Below are positions 32,895 through 45,189 of a DNA stretch of 64,000 nt, in pieces. Source of the DNA: Aspidapion aeneum (taxonomy: Eukaryota; Arthropoda; Insecta; Coleoptera; Brentidae); assembly GCA_963576565.1 (NCBI GenBank), contig OY755042.1, forward strand, positions 106,941,314 to 107,005,313. The letters run 5' to 3'. A program made the translations under genes and the position numbers. The notes beneath the pieces are model-generated. The model worked only from the letters and a program-made list of their open reading frames with translations. It had not been told where the DNA came from and searched no databases. Every line of letters begins with the position of its first letter. The stretch's first letter is position 1.

Positions 32895-34295
32895 AAATAA
32901 TTGCCTAATCATAGTTTTGCAATTATAACTACCAAAAAAAATGTCATTTTTAACAAGGAAATTTATCGGTTTTAAGATACATGACTGATTACTTACTCAA
33001 GCTTAAATAATATTCATAATAGGAAACAAATAACCCTTCTATTTTACCCTTGAAACTAGGTTACGCATTTTGATTTTTATACCAACAAAAACTAATTGGA
33101 AAAAACATGTTCAAGTTGAATCACCAAAGTCTTAACGTATGCGAAAGTGATTATTAAATATTCTTTTAAGATTGTAATTAAAGAACAGAAAAATATAAAA
33201 AGTGTAACCTAAAATTAAGTGACTCAGTACATGGTTATAGGAGCAGAGAATAAATCATAAATTCAGAAAAAGGGGACTCAAAATAAAATAACTACAACCA
33301 ACCTTGTAAGGAAGAGCTAAATTATAATCCGAATAGTAACAAATAAGTTTGGAAGACAATTTCAAAACTTAGTTAGTATTATTGTGATGGTGGATAAAAA
33401 CGCTAATCAGCGTTGCTCTGGCCTGGAAGACAGAAGTGCTGTCGTAGGTCACGGATGGTTTCTTTTTCTTTGCAATCGATTTTTACAATTATACTTAGTT
33501 TATACTCGCCTGCTGTTGTTGTATTTTCTCTCGTATCTCGATAGATGGCGCTTTTTACGAGGGTTTTTTCACTATAGACGTAGGATAAAAAACAAAACGG
33601 TCTGATTAACTTCGCAAGGGCGTCATATTGACCAAGCAGTGTTCTGAGGAGTCACATAAAGACGAAACAGTTAACTGTCAACACTTATTAGGTGTCCATT
33701 AGATCTCGGACCCCCGTGAGGTTTTGCTTTCGAGCTACCCTTGGAAAAATATGAGAGAAACAAAAACTTATTTTTACCGGAGTAGCCACGAAAACTTGGT
33801 TGATTTTTAAATTCACGGGTAATAAAATTTACAGATGATTTAAGTCCGATATCTTTGCCACTAAGGTAGGAGCTCGATTTCTACCAAAAAGAAAATGTAA
33901 TCAAATTATTGGATTAATGAAAAACTAACTTTAATGATGAACATGCAATCGGTAGCAGAAAATCTAAAGTTCAACATGTTGTCAACATATATGTATATGG
34001 TTGTCAATGTTATAGTTTCTAAGGATTCTTTGATGTAAAATCAAGTAGTAAGTTGAAGAAACAAAAAAAATCTTTCCGTATTGGATATAGACGTATTAAG
34101 TGTATTGGAAGAATTTTATGCAAAACCATTTATCCAAGTACCAAAAACAAGTAGTAAATTAAATAACATCTGCTAAACGGACACCATATTTTGCATATTA
34201 CTGTTACATGGACCACATCTTGAAAAATTAATATTTTACAAATCAAATAGAACTTACGAACCAAAACACCAAGTTAAAATCAATGGTGGGATTAT
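32895..34295. other. Unassigned, with GC-richer island
   Basis: 33390-33740 is less AT-rich (GCCTGGAAGACAGAAGTGC, GATAGATGGCGC, GTCTGATTAACTTCGC, CTCGGACCCCCGTGAGG). A 73-codon frame (33384-33605) covers part of it without a motif that I recognise. It may be a remnant of an older transposon. Confidence 0.3.
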
Positions 34296-34297
34296 AG

Positions 34298-35860
34298 ATG
34301 CGAAAAAAACATGATTTTGGGATTTTTTTAAGTAGTGGTAATCACAACACACTTCTAACATTATCATTAACTATCGCTACTAGGCGAAACCTGGAGAAAA
34401 CAGGAAATAGAACATGGATAGAATATACAGAATTAAATAAAACTAGAAGAAAAATGATAAAAGAAAATAAAAGAAAGAGTAAAGAAATAAAAGTTGAGAG
34501 AGTTATAGAAACCAACAGAAAAATGAAATGTTTATGGCCGACTCTAAGTAGATATGAAATAATTAAAATAAAGGATATGAACGGCATAGAAACTAATCTG
34601 CCGTGCGAAGCAAAAACCTCGAAAATTAGATTTTTATATCATTGAAATCGCCATTTTTCTAGAATGTGGCTATCTTGACAAACAAGGAAGTTATGTAGTT
34701 AGTATGTAGTTAAATAAACTATAGTATGTAGTTAAATAAAATTCAAACTCTATATCCCAAAACACTAGTTTTTAACTTACTAGGTTTCTGATTTACACGG
34801 TAGCAATCTTGAAGAGGATATTATAAATACTACACAACCATTCCATACAGAATTATACCAAACAAAAAAAAACATCAAGATAAAAGTAAAGAATATAAAC
34901 TCAGAGCTACAACCTGAAACACGCAAAGCGGAAATAAAGAGAGCTAAAGAAAATGAAAAATAACAAATCACCTGGAAAAGACGAAGTAGCGGCAGAAAAG
35001 CTCAAATACAGTAGTAAAGCTGTAGTTAATACCCTCCATATGCCCCTGAATAAAATACTAAGAGAAAATAATCCCAAACAACTAAAAAGAATCCATAATC
35101 GACCTATAGTACTCCTCAATGTAATTTATAAGCTTTTCACACAAATACTAACAGATAGACTAATAACAAAATTTGATGGATATCAATCAAAAGAACAAGC
35201 AGGCGTCAAAAAAGATTTCAGTCTAGTTGACCACCTATTAACCATGAAAATCCTAATAGAACGAGCCAACGAATATAACATTTCACTATATATTGCGTTT
35301 ATAGACTTTAAATAAGCATTTAGCACTGTGCAATAAAACCATCTTTAATTAATAGCCGAATAGATCACTGATATAGAGATTTAATAGCCAATATGTATAG
35401 CTGAGTAACAACATCAACAAAAATCCACGAAGTAAACAAGCCAACCCGCATAAGAAAAGGTGTCAGACAGGGTGATACAATATCTCCTAAACTATTTAAC
35501 CAGGCCCTAGAAGATGTTTTTAAAAACAGATTGGAAACAAATATGAATCAAAATAAACGAACAATACTTGAACCACCTAAGATATGCTGATGATATCGCC
35601 TTAATAACAGATAAGAAAGAAGAACTGATAAAGATGCTGGAAGAACTAGATACAGCCGCCTAAAATATAGGCTTGAGTATGCACTGCACTAAAATCATGA
35701 CACACATAGATGAAGATATCATGATCAGAATAAACCAAGAGAAAATAGAGACACGGCGACAGACAGAGAAGAGTGGAAGATATTGGGGGAGGTCTATGTC
35801 CAAAGATGGATCGAAGGCTAAATAGATAGAATAGAATAGATAGACCTCGTAATCATATAC
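34298..35860 (+). pseudogene. LINE-B (RTE-like) copy, linker to C-terminus, rearranged
   Basis: 34298-34620 reads NRTWIEYTELNKTRRKMIKE, then IIKIKDMNGIETNLP (linker after the endonuclease). A 150-bp A/T-rich stretch with a direct repeat TATGTAGTTAAATAAA interrupts it (34640-34790). The frame resumes with INSELQPETRKAEIKRA, MKNNKSPGKDEVAAEKLKYS, VVLLNVIYKLFTQILTDRL, EQAGVKKDFSLVDHLLTMK and LYIAFIDFK. RADDIALITDKKEEL-like RT core is at 35590 (RYADDIALITD, intact). An internal deletion then fuses the middle to NTATDREEWKILG-like end; the tail is (TAGA)n at 35820-35855. Confidence 0.82.
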
Positions 35861-36424
35861 TTATACTTAACAAAACTATTAAAGTCCTCACAATCATAAA
35901 TTGATAGTAAACCACAATTCTTTCGAAAGGAAACAAACTTGGGTAAGAACCACTGATTGTTAATTAAGAAATTCTTGAAATAAGTATTCGCTTATCAAAG
36001 TTAAACTTTTTGATTAAAATAATTGAACTTGACGCACTGCTGCGAACGATAATAATTTTTGAGAAATCCAATTCACAGTTCCGGAAATAAATGAAAGTAA
36101 ATTTCAAAGCTCTTAAGAGATATTTTATGTAGCAATTACTCATGCATTATGTTATTTAATTAAACTTTTAATATTTTTTAAATCGGAGCCTAAAAATCGT
36201 GCTTGCTTAATTTTGCGAAAGGGAAACTCAATCCAATTTTATTTACATACCTATCCATATTATATCAATCACTTCGCTGCGTTTGACTTTTGTGCACGTT
36301 TCATATTTCTGATAGAGTAAAAGTGTCAATTCATCATTTGTTGAAAAAAAAATCATTGTGTATTTGGGTGATTCCAAAATTTGACATCATCATACATAAC
36401 TAATAGACACTTCAGAGCAAAACA
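35861..36424. other. Unassigned AT-rich sequence
   Basis: No gene or repeat boundary recognised. Confidence 0.35.
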
Positions 36425-37130
36425 GAAAGATTCACACTAAAATTTAAGAGAAATTGCAGTAGAAATGCCCCAGGGCAGCGTACCAGGCCCTTATTATACT
36501 TAATATTCACTTGCTATATCCCAAAGCCACTTAGCAACATATTCCCCTGATACTGGCTCATTGACAATGTATTAATAGAAAAACTTTAAGATGTAGTCAC
36601 CGAAGTTCACAGTTGGACCTCAAAATGGCGAATAAAATTAAATGAAACCAAATCAATTTATGTTCATTTTACAAAGAAAAATGTAAATATTATACAAATA
36701 ACAATTAACAACATTCCCGTACCATATTCAAATCAGGTAAAATATCTCGGTATGAAACTTGATGCCAAATTGCGCTGGAAAGCACATGTTAAGAAAAAAA
36801 AAAGAACTTGAGATAAGGTATAGAAAAATGAACTGGCTAATTGGACGGAAGTCCAATTTAACTATTCAAAATAAGTTGCTTTATAGACAAATACTGAAGG
36901 GATGTACTAAATAAAAGTATATAGAAGTTAGTAATAGTGACCTTCAGTGAGACCTAAAAATTGAAGCTGTAGCAGAGACTATAAAAAATTACGCAAAGAG
37001 TCATCAAGATATACTCAAACGACATGTAATTGAAGAAGAGATTGAGCTGAGAGAGTGGCTCTTCTCGGAAAATACTAAGTAGTGCGAAGACCAAAAAGAC
37101 TGAAGCCGGTTAAGATATTAAACTACATCA
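36425..37130 (+). pseudogene. Jockey-clade LINE, RT C-terminal half (relic)
   Basis: Plus strand: EMPQGSVPGPYYT-like block near 36470, TGSLTM near 36555 (catalytic Asp-Asp block lost or deleted), DVVTEVHSWTSKWRIKLNET near 36590, SIYVHFTKKNVNIIQITIN and VPYSNQVKYLGMKLDAKLRW near 36655-36780, MNWLIGRKSNLTIQNKLLYR near 36830. An internal deletion joins YRQILKG to the IEAVAETIKNYAKSHQD region near 36965. It ends at about 37130, where LINE-B starts. Confidence 0.82.
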
Positions 37131-37139
37131 ATTAAAATT

Positions 37140-37998
37140 TACAGACAGGGTAACACAGTATCCCCTAAACTATTTAAGAAGGCCCTAGAAGATGTTTTTA
37201 AAAATTTAGATTGGGAAGAGATTGGCATGAAAGTAAGCGGACAATACATAAATCACCTAAGATATGCTGACGATATCGCATTTATAACAGATAAGAAAAA
37301 AGAACTAATAAAAATGATGGCAGAACTGGATACAGCAGCTAAAAATATAGGCTTGAGTATGAACTACACTAAAACTAAAATCATAATAAACACAGATAAA
37401 GATATGATGATCACGAAAAATAGCACAAGTAGAGGAATCTATATCTGGGACAAATTATTATTAAACTAAAAAAAAACAAGCAGCTAAACTAAAGAGACGA
37501 GTAAGATTGACCATCGAGCAGCATTGGGTAAATTAAGCTACATATTAAAAAATAAAAAATATCCTCTTTACCTCAAAACGAAAGTGTATATCCAATGTAT
37601 CCTTCCTGTACTTACCTATGGATCCCATACCTGGACACTTACAAAATCAAACATGGATAAGGTAGCAAAAGTCCAAAGATCAATATAAAAACAAATGTTA
37701 CATGTAAAGTTAAGAGATAGAAAAAGAAATGAATGGATAAGAAATAGAAGAAAAGTAAGGGGATGACAGAGGAGAAGTAGTAAAACTAAAATATAAATTT
37801 GCCGGACATAATTCAGACAAAATATGATCGATGGAACAAATGTATTGTAAACTGGAGACTTTGGGAAAACAACGATTTGAAGAAACATGCGGAAACCAGT
37901 TGGATGAACATGGCGACAGGCAAAGAAGAGTAGAAAATATTGGGGAAGGCCTATGTCCAAAAATAGATCGAAAAAGGCTAAATTGATAGATAGATAAA
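37140..37998 (+). pseudogene. LINE-B (RTE-like) RT to 3' tail (relic)
   Basis: Reads RQGNTVSPKLFKKALEDVFK, then DWEEIGMKVSGQYINHLRYA, DDIAFITDKKKELIKMMAEL, LDTAAKNIGLSMNYTKTKII; the catalytic YADD is intact. Stops follow after the DKLLLN point (37470). The C-terminal blocks continue with frameshifts (KLSYILKNKKYPLYLKTKVY near 37535, CILPVLTYGSHTWTLTKS near 37600). The tail GATAGATAGATA is at 37986-37997. It lies directly downstream of a Jockey relic in the same orientation. Confidence 0.83.
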
Positions 37999-40314
37999 AC
38001 TTTGGCTCTAACATATACCCCCAAAAGCCTAAATTATCAACATTCTTCTTATAGTAGGGAGTATAAACAATATGTAACCTTAATCCCTTTATGGCATCTT
38101 GTCAAATTCACGCTTCCTGGATTAGAGCTACATCGATTTTACTCTCTCTTAGAAGCAGTGTCAGGTGTGTGTAAACCACAACAACATGTGCCTAACATTC
38201 TTAGTTGCTGTTGATTAGATACAAACTGTTTCAGTAAGTAAATCAAAGATATTTCAAAAGCATTTATTAATTTTAATTGGTAAAACATAAATAAACTCGT
38301 TTTAGCTAAAATATCAAAGATCAACGATCTACTGCAATAACCGGCAGCATTTTACTACAGAACCCGTTAAATGGGATGAGTAAAGCACACAATAGTAACC
38401 CTGACATTGCTGATGCCGTTACTAGTTTCATGGCTTACGCCGTCAACGACGAGTACTGCAACTGGTTTTTTTTTATAAATTACAATAATTAGTTTGTTAC
38501 TTATATTTTTTTCCTAGTTTGTCATCAATAATAAAAATATTAATAACAGTAAATAATTTACATACTTCAAGATTTTGTTCTAATATAATAAAAGATTCGT
38601 TTAAATGGGTTCCCATGGAAATGTCATTGTCCAACACACTTACTTTCGGGATTAATTGCTTGGCACAAAATTTTACGATTTCGATACAGGTGCTCCTTTC
38701 AAAAATTTAACTTTTCTTCCCCGTCCACCTACTACCGCAGAAAAATCAGTTTTAACTCTAATTTCTCCCATATTATCATATTTGCAAATTGGTCAAGTAC
38801 CACATACAGATTAATCCTCAGATAGATATTATTTATATTCTCACTTGTGCTAAAATGCCCTAAATATATAGTGAAGTTAACAAATTTGTAAGATATATGT
38901 TTTGTAAATTTAAAAAAACCCTTTCTATTCTTTTAAAAATGTAATTTTTTATACAAGGCCTTTTTAAATTTTTAAATGTCGACTTTTAGCACCATGTTCC
39001 TCTGAAATCAATACATCATTTAAATGCTTTTCTATCTGCGAATCTCGCGAATCATTTAATTCTGTTACTTTCCATTTCTGTAGTTTTCAGGGTTGGTCAT
39101 CCGGTGTTTGAACAGCATATTTGCAATTGCAGAGAGGAAATGCTCAGCTGCAGCAGTGCTTGGACTTTGTCTCCTTGTAGTCTGTTTCAATTTTAATTCT
39201 AATTTCGTGTAATTTTTATATTAATTTTCTTATTTTCCTATGTATTTTTATTTTATTTATCTATGTCTTTAATGTTATGAATAGTTAGAAAAACAAAGTT
39301 TTGCTTATCTCTTTAATAAATGTATTAAATGACCTTGACCTCTAAATTGATCATGAGCTTGATGTTTACTTTGCCTTTTACAGAGGTAATTGTCTAATAA
39401 TTTATCTAATGTTTACCAGGATAGTGGTATTATTTCATACCTACCATAGTGATTTAACAGCTATTATCCAAGTACTTTTATTACAGGTCAGGAAAGGTGC
39501 GACAGACTTAAATTAATTGAATGAAAAATAAGCAAAAAGTAAATACAATCAAAATAAAATTAGGTAATTTTAAACAAACCAAAGGCCATATGAAAATCAT
39601 AATAATGTTTTGAAAAGATATTTGGATGCTCATGCAAATTACAGATGAAACTAACTTCTTTTCGAAACATAGTTATCTTTTATCTTAAAAAATGTCGATT
39701 TTATGCTTGGTACTTTTAAGGATTATTTAATTTGGTATTTATATTTAATTGAGAATGAAGATATAATTTAGTTTTGCAAAACTCATGTAATTTAAATTTG
39801 ACTAATGCACCACATCAGAGTAACAATACTAAAGAAACAAGATAAAGTTTAAAAGGTCGCTGCGAAAAACAAACAATATAATTTAGCATTTTGTTTGGAT
39901 CCCTATCTTTATGTACTATTGCAAAATGACTTTGCATTACACCATGGTTGATTCAATAAGATCTGTGGGTGTCAATGGGCAAGGAACCCACTATAATTGA
40001 GTTGCCAACAAATATTTCATGGGTCAAATAATCAAATAAACCGTTTTCACAGAAATTTGTCGATATAAATAATTAGTTTAAAGACAATAAAACAAATTCA
40101 AAGGTTAGAATGTGGCATTTTGTTTGTAATAGATATTTGTACTCGATCCATAGCTTAGTGGTGAAATGCCTTATTTATGTTTTGCATTTTAAGAATACAT
40201 GTTATTGTACTCTCACCACCATGCAATTTTTTTATGTTTTTGTTATATATTAACATCATTTACTGCTGCTTTCAACATACCTATTACTAGGACATTTACT
40301 AAATCTGAAAATTA
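37999..40314. other. Unassigned AT-rich sequence
   Basis: Over 2 kb with no recognised transposon or gene. A 63-codon plus frame at 38519-38710 and short frames at 38002-38324 have no motif. A TAGCTTAGTGGT at 40153 resembles a tRNA A-box but no B-box or cloverleaf follows. Confidence 0.35.
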
Positions 40315-40690
40315 AGCTTATCAAATTATTTCATTTTGGTCATTTGTAATTTCAAATGACAAACCATTTCGTATTGTTTCTTCAATATGTTTTGATATTA
40401 TTAACAAACCAGTATCATCGGTAAAATATGATAAACTAATATTTTCTGGTTTGTAGCTATCGCTAGTGAATGATAAGTATAAATAAGGACACTACCCTAA
40501 GGTTCGCTTGCATTTATTTTACTTTAGTTTGGACTCATCCTGGTTTATTTTGAAGTATCCATCAGATAAGTATGTATGAATCTAAAATATATTAAAATAT
40601 TTTTAGGCAGAAAGAGTTTTCACTCTACACTTTGTTGAATGATTATACCCCTTTTAGAAAGACTGTGGAACAAACTTTTCCACCTTCTGG
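40315..40690 (-). pseudogene. Jockey-clade LINE fragment
   Basis: Minus strand reads FTDDTGLLIISKHIEETIRN (RT catalytic block) near 40420 and, upstream, a block equivalent to the LESYIAD region near 40575. It aligns to 2520-2800 of this window (shared TACATACTTATCTGATGG-like and AGAAAGACTGTGGAAC strings). A short, decayed fragment. Confidence 0.7.
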
Positions 40691-41014
40691 TATAGAAATG
40701 CTCACTTTTTAACGGAGTACCGCATCAATATGCGGTTTCCGGAATATAGTAGAGCTTTCGTTTCTAAGATATTTACTGTGTTCAAGGCGGATATAGCGTG
40801 ATTCACTTATGGATTAGGAAGGTTTAAGATCAGATTCCATGTTGAAATAAAAAACTGTGTAGGGCGTGTAAGTTTTTTAATGTGTGATTACAGTCTTTTT
40901 TTGCCATGTCTATAATTACCAATGTCACGATCTTAAGCATACATGGGCTTAATTCAATCTTAAATCACGATTAAAAGTGTAAAATGATGTTTTGCAAATC
41001 TTGTTTATATTACG

Positions 41015-41140
41015 ATTCACTTTTTTACCTTCCTAGCCCGCGCAGTAATGCCAAAGAAGGTATTGTTTACGACGAAATTTTTTTTTTAGATAACCGACTG
41101 TCTATTTTTACCTGTCTTAGAAATATATGTATATTACGCC

Positions 41141-41175
<35 letters not shown>

Positions 41176-41475
41176 CTGTCCGATCCACGATAGCTCCTAA
41201 ACCGCTTAACCGATTTTCATGAAATTTTTGTGCAAAGTAGTGCACAATACTGTCAAGATCAATCAATCAACAATGAATTATATACGAATATATAGAGATC
41301 AATGTCAAGCCATTGATCAAAATCCATTAAAGCTAATAAGAGTTTTTTTGACAGTTTATAAATTAAAAAAATGCTAACGAAGCGAAATATAGTAGAACAC
41401 ATTTTTCTTAATAACTTTTGTTATTACCGAAAACGTCGTACGAGCCTTGAGGAGCTAGGAAGGTATTAGATTCGT
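41015..41475 (+). repeat. Repeat rep-E, left arm (with (TG)n)
   Basis: Diverged inverted partner of 43980-44395: shared CTAGCCC-CG-AG-AATG, AGAAGGTATT, CGACGA, then GTCTGT(TG)n at 41141-41171, GATCAAAATCCATTAA, AAAAAAATGCTAAC and ACCGAAAAC-TCGTA-GAGC. A partial third copy is at 40690-40800 (CTTTTTAACGGAGTACC, TTTCTAAGATATTTA). No coding evidence. Confidence 0.65.
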
Positions 41476-41520
41476 TATGAATCCATTTATTTCTTTAAAC
41501 AATGCTGAAATAGAAAAATT

Positions 41521-41683
41521 ATTTGAAGGAAGTTCACGAGGTATAAAATCTTAACAAAAAGTTTCACGGGGAAGACCTCAGAGGTAACTCAGAGAAACGC
41601 GTCCCCGTAGCTACCTTTACCTCTGAGGTCTTGCCCGTGAAACTTTTTGTTAAGATTTTATACCTCGTGAACTTCCTTCAAAT
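41521..41683. repeat. Near-perfect 66-bp inverted repeat with 31-bp loop
   Basis: The left arm 41521-41586 (ATTTGAAGGAAGTTCACGAG ... GACCTCAGAGGTA) and the right arm 41618-41683 are complementary with a single mismatch (CACGGGG versus CACGGGC). Part of the right arm plus leading GTAGCTACCTTTACCTC recurs as a direct copy at 41791-41840. No frame crosses the arms. Confidence 0.95.
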
Positions 41684-42265
41684 TTAAAAAAATCCAGGGC
41701 TCAGGCTGTTTTCTGGGAGCAGATTATATCTGTCTCCGTCGCGACGTCAAAATTAGCCTCAAAACCGAGGCAACCCTGACCGAAGCTGTCCGTAGCTACC
41801 TTTACCTCGGAGGTCTTGCCCGTGAAATTTTTGTTAAAAAAATTATTTTAGTAAGTTGTTTTCTACGAAATGCAATTAAACTTTAAAAACCCTAAATAAG
41901 AAAAATGTAAAAATATTTACTTGAAACAGTGAAAATACTTTCATTTTACGGAAGTTTCTTTAGAACGTCATTTTTATGTCAAGCTACATAAACTTTAATA
42001 AGAGGCATTTTATATTAATTAAAAATTAATTAATTAAATGCAACGTTTCATAATTAATTCCTTTTCCTTCTTATTAAACAAATTGGAGAAGTTAATAATT
42101 TTAACAAATATTTTCTGTTTAAAACGAAATTTTCGATTATTTTTGCATAAAACGTATTTTTTTTAATTGCATAGTTTATTTTCATACTTTTGCGGCGCGA
42201 AAAAAACCCGCGATGCCTGTTTGATCTGTCTCTCTCATTCTTACAGCGCCAGCGGTCTGCAGAAT
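41684..42265. other. Unassigned
   Basis: Includes the third, direct copy of the hairpin arm (41791-41840) and a TTAATTAA-rich stretch near 42020. No gene recognised. Confidence 0.4.
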
Positions 42266-42985
42266 AGGGTAAATGCGGGAGAGTTGCCGCGGAGGGAGAG
42301 ACGCCGCTTTTCACGTATTTTAATGATTACGCTATAACATAGGCAACCAAGTATGCCCACATTCGGAGTTCATCATTTAGTGAACGGTTATAACATCGGA
42401 CTTGTTTGTTTTTTAAAATATCGCTTGCAATCCTTGAATTTACGATGGTAAGGTAAAATTTTCTTAGCAAAATTTTAAGTACTGTCATAATAAGTGTGGT
42501 TCTTTGCAATGTGGTAGTTTTTTTTCACATTCGTGTGTTTTATCCAGTATTTTGGGGTTATGTTTACCGGTGCCATGCCGTATTTTGTTGCGTTTTAAAT
42601 CTGTGACCTTGATAATCAGGTACGGCATCTCCCCCAACAAAAAGGACAGTTGTCGCATTTTCAAGAAGACCGAGAAAAAATTCAATGGAGTGACAGCGAT
42701 GATGAACCTCTAGCCAAAAAGAAAAATGAAAACCAGGAACGCTGCGTGAATTGCTTCGCAGTTTACGCAACTACAACTAAAAAAGTGAATTGATTACAAT
42801 ATATTAAATGCTTAAAATGGCTACATCTCACTTGCAAAATGTATGGTGAAGTTTGTAACATCTGTTCCAGACTCAAATTAAAAAAAAAATGAAAATTAGT
42901 GGTTTTTTAGAGAAACGGTTACAGCGACGTCTCTCGTATTTTCACGCGGCATCTCCCCCAGCAGTGTGGGAGAGATGCCGACTTT
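42266..42985 (+). mobile_element. Pogo-like element remnant with one TIR
   Basis: The left end TAGGGTAAATGCGGGAGAG resembles the TIR of the element at 47907 (TAGGGTAAAGTCGGGTAAG). Subterminal GCGGC-TCTC-CCC motifs occur on both sides, including an inverted pair CGGCATCTCCC / GGGAGAGATGCCG at 42951-42979. The right terminus is lost. It encodes the PHD-like fragment listed next. Confidence 0.6.
42686..42884 (+). pseudogene. PHD-like C-terminal zinc finger of a pogo/DDE transposase
   Basis: The plus strand reads SDSDDEPLAKKK, then ERCVNCFAVYATTTKK, a TGA stop, then YIKCLKWLHLTCKMYGEVCN and ICSRLK. The spacing C-x2-C ... C-x2-W-x-H-x2-C ... C-x2-C is the PHD/RING-like finger that ends many insect pogo-type DDE transposases (SDSEDE... 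WIxCxxCxxWxHxxC). All zinc ligands are visible; one in-frame TGA breaks it. The catalytic core is absent. Confidence 0.7.
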
Positions 42986-43034
42986 AATTTTTAAAAAATA
43001 TTTTGCTATGTTCATGTTTTCTTACATATATTTT

Positions 43035-43850
43035 TCTTTCGTCTGTAATTCACAATTCTGTTGTGTTTATAGCATTATTTTGTTTTACGTAATTCACTTA
43101 GTTTACCAGCTCAAACTGCTTCACTCTTTTTAGTCTTCGCACTAGCATAGTATTGTCTAGAAGCTGAATTGCTTCCACATTCACATATCGATGGAGTCTA
43201 TCTTCATGGCATCTTGCGTACTTTTTTATAGTCTCTGCTACAGTTTCGATTTTTAGATCTCGATGAAGGTCACTATTTCGAACGTACCAAGGTGCATTCA
43301 CAATGTTTCTTAATACTTTATTTTGAAATCTTTGTACAACTAGAATGTTACTCTCTTAAGCACAACCCCATAGTTGAATACTATATGTCCATACTGGTTT
43401 CAGTATTTGTCTATAAAGCAGTAACTTATTATGAATTGTTAAATTGGACTTCCTTCCAATTAGCCAGTTCATTTCTTCATCTATACCTTATCTCAAGTTC
43501 TTTTTTTTTTTTTGCTTTCCAGCGCAATTTGGCATTAAGTTTCATATCGAGATATTTTACCTGATTTAAATATGGTACAGGAATGTTGTTAATTGTTATT
43601 TGTATATTATTTACATTTTTGTTTGTAAAATGAACATAAATTGATTTGGTTTCATTTAATTTTAATCGCCACTTTGTGGTCCAACTGTGAACTTCGGTGA
43701 CTACATCCTGAAGTTTTTCTATGCATTCTTCAAAATATTTTTCTACCGTCAATAAACCAGTATCATCGGCAAATTTTCTGGCTTTGGGATATCGCAAGTG
43801 AATAATAAGTATAGATAAGGGCCTAGTACGCTACCGTGGTGCTCGCTTGA
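43035..43850 (-). pseudogene. Jockey-clade LINE 3' end, best-preserved copy
   Basis: Minus-strand frame 43477-43797 reads FADDTGLLTVEKYFEECIEK, LQDVVTEVHSWTTKWRLKLN, SIYVHFTNKNVNNIQITINN, with intact catalytic FADD. Frame 43098-43301 reads NAPWYVRNSDLHRDLKIETV, AETIKKYARCHEDRLHRYVN, VEAIQLLDNTMLVRRLKRVK, ending close to the stop; the middle (NWLIGRKSNLTI region) is shifted. It aligns over its whole length with 1766-2600. RT N-terminal two thirds and endonuclease are lost. Confidence 0.88.
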
Positions 43851-43979
43851 ATGAAAAATGCGCGACAATGCGTATATGCAATTAATTGGAATATTAATAA
43901 TATCTTACGCAATCTCTAGAATAAAAATTAATGAAAAAATGTTTTTTATGAATATATTTTTTGAATATGTCATGAGGTA
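43851..43979. other. Unassigned spacer
   Basis: Between the Jockey 3' end and the rep-E arm; nothing recognised. Confidence 0.35.
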
Positions 43980-44395
43980 GGAACACTTATTCAAAATATG
44001 ATGATATGTCTGCTAGATATAGGTAAAGCTCTGTCATTTCAAAGTTTTATTTAAATATCTTAGAAACTAAAGCTCCTACGAAGTTTTTGGTATTAACACG
44101 AATTATTGAAGAAAATATAGTCTACTACATTTTGAAAACAGTGTATTAAGACGATGCTCCATTAAAAAGTTAGCATTTTTTTAAGTTTTTAATTGTCAAA
44201 AACTCATTCGCATTAATAGATTTTGACCAAAATCTAATAAGCTCGTAAGAGTATCGAACACTATTTTACCTACATATATAATATACACACACGCAGACAG
44301 ACATCCGACGATATTGCTAGGATAGGTCAAATCGTCGAAAATAATACCTTCTTTCTAGCCATTGCTACGTGGGCTAGAAAGGTAAAAATATCCAA
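43980..44395 (-). repeat. Repeat rep-E, right arm
   Basis: Inverted and diverged counterpart of 41015-41475, with the outer block CCTTTCTAGCCCACGTAGCA at 44394 on the minus strand. It has (AC)n-like ACACACACGCAGACAGACAT at 44284 where the left arm has (TG)n. The two arms enclose 2.5 kb holding the hairpin, the pogo-like remnant and a Jockey relic. Confidence 0.65.
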
Positions 44396-45189
44396 AGGGC
44401 AAGGCAAAACTTTTAAAAGCACATTGTACGAGGAAAACTCAAGATATTATTTTTGATATGTATGCTCAACTCTCAGTAGAAAATTACGGAAATCGTTCCA
44501 GAATATACGAACGTATTACACATATTACAGGGGCAAGCTACATAGTATATAGTACCTATCTATAAATGATTATTATACGCATTAAGCAGCAACATTTATT
44601 AAACGTTTTATTTTACTTGACTGTATACTATAAACAGTTCCCAGTCCGGTCCATATTCTCTTTTATTTGTTTAGGATTCCTTAATGGGTTTCACACTTCA
44701 AATTTTATTATGGTTTTTTTGGCGGCTTTTTGAAAAGAAAGGATTGTACCTCAAATCTTCAAAAAACATCGAATTTGGGAGTGGTTGAAGTGGTGACCTG
44801 CCCCTTGAAATAAAAATGTCTGGCGCGCTTTTATTACTTTAAGTTTGATATATTTAATGCAATTAAACTTCAAGTCATGTAAGAACTAATGTGAATTGAG
44901 AAGCATGTCAGGCATAAATTAAGCCTTTCTTAAAAAAGTTCCGACAAATTAAAGAATCGTTTTAAAAAGAATTTAAATAAAACATTTTGGAGAAAAAAAA
45001 ACAAAATAAGCCATAAAAAATCATCGCGAATCCGCGTTTTAAATTGGGTTGGTCGTAAAATCATGAAACCGCATCGTTGTTTAAAGATTTGACCAGAATT
45101 TTAACCAAATAACGGAAATTAAAGAGACCTTTTGCATGTCCCCTTTTTCTTCTATCTTTTAATGAGGCATGCCCAGTTACCTGGTTTGA
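44396..45189. other. Unassigned
   Basis: No gene recognised. A short hairpin CGTCTG-GGAAAA-CAGACG is at 45343 (just outside this range). Confidence 0.35.

Noticed and set aside
33384..33740. GC-richer block considered as host exon or SINE
   Set aside because: No codon structure, no A/B boxes and no second copy in the window; left unassigned.
40140..40225. tRNA-like A-box (TAGCTTAGTGGT)
   Set aside because: No matching B-box (GGTTCGAATCC-like) and no cloverleaf could be folded by eye, so not called as a tRNA or SINE.
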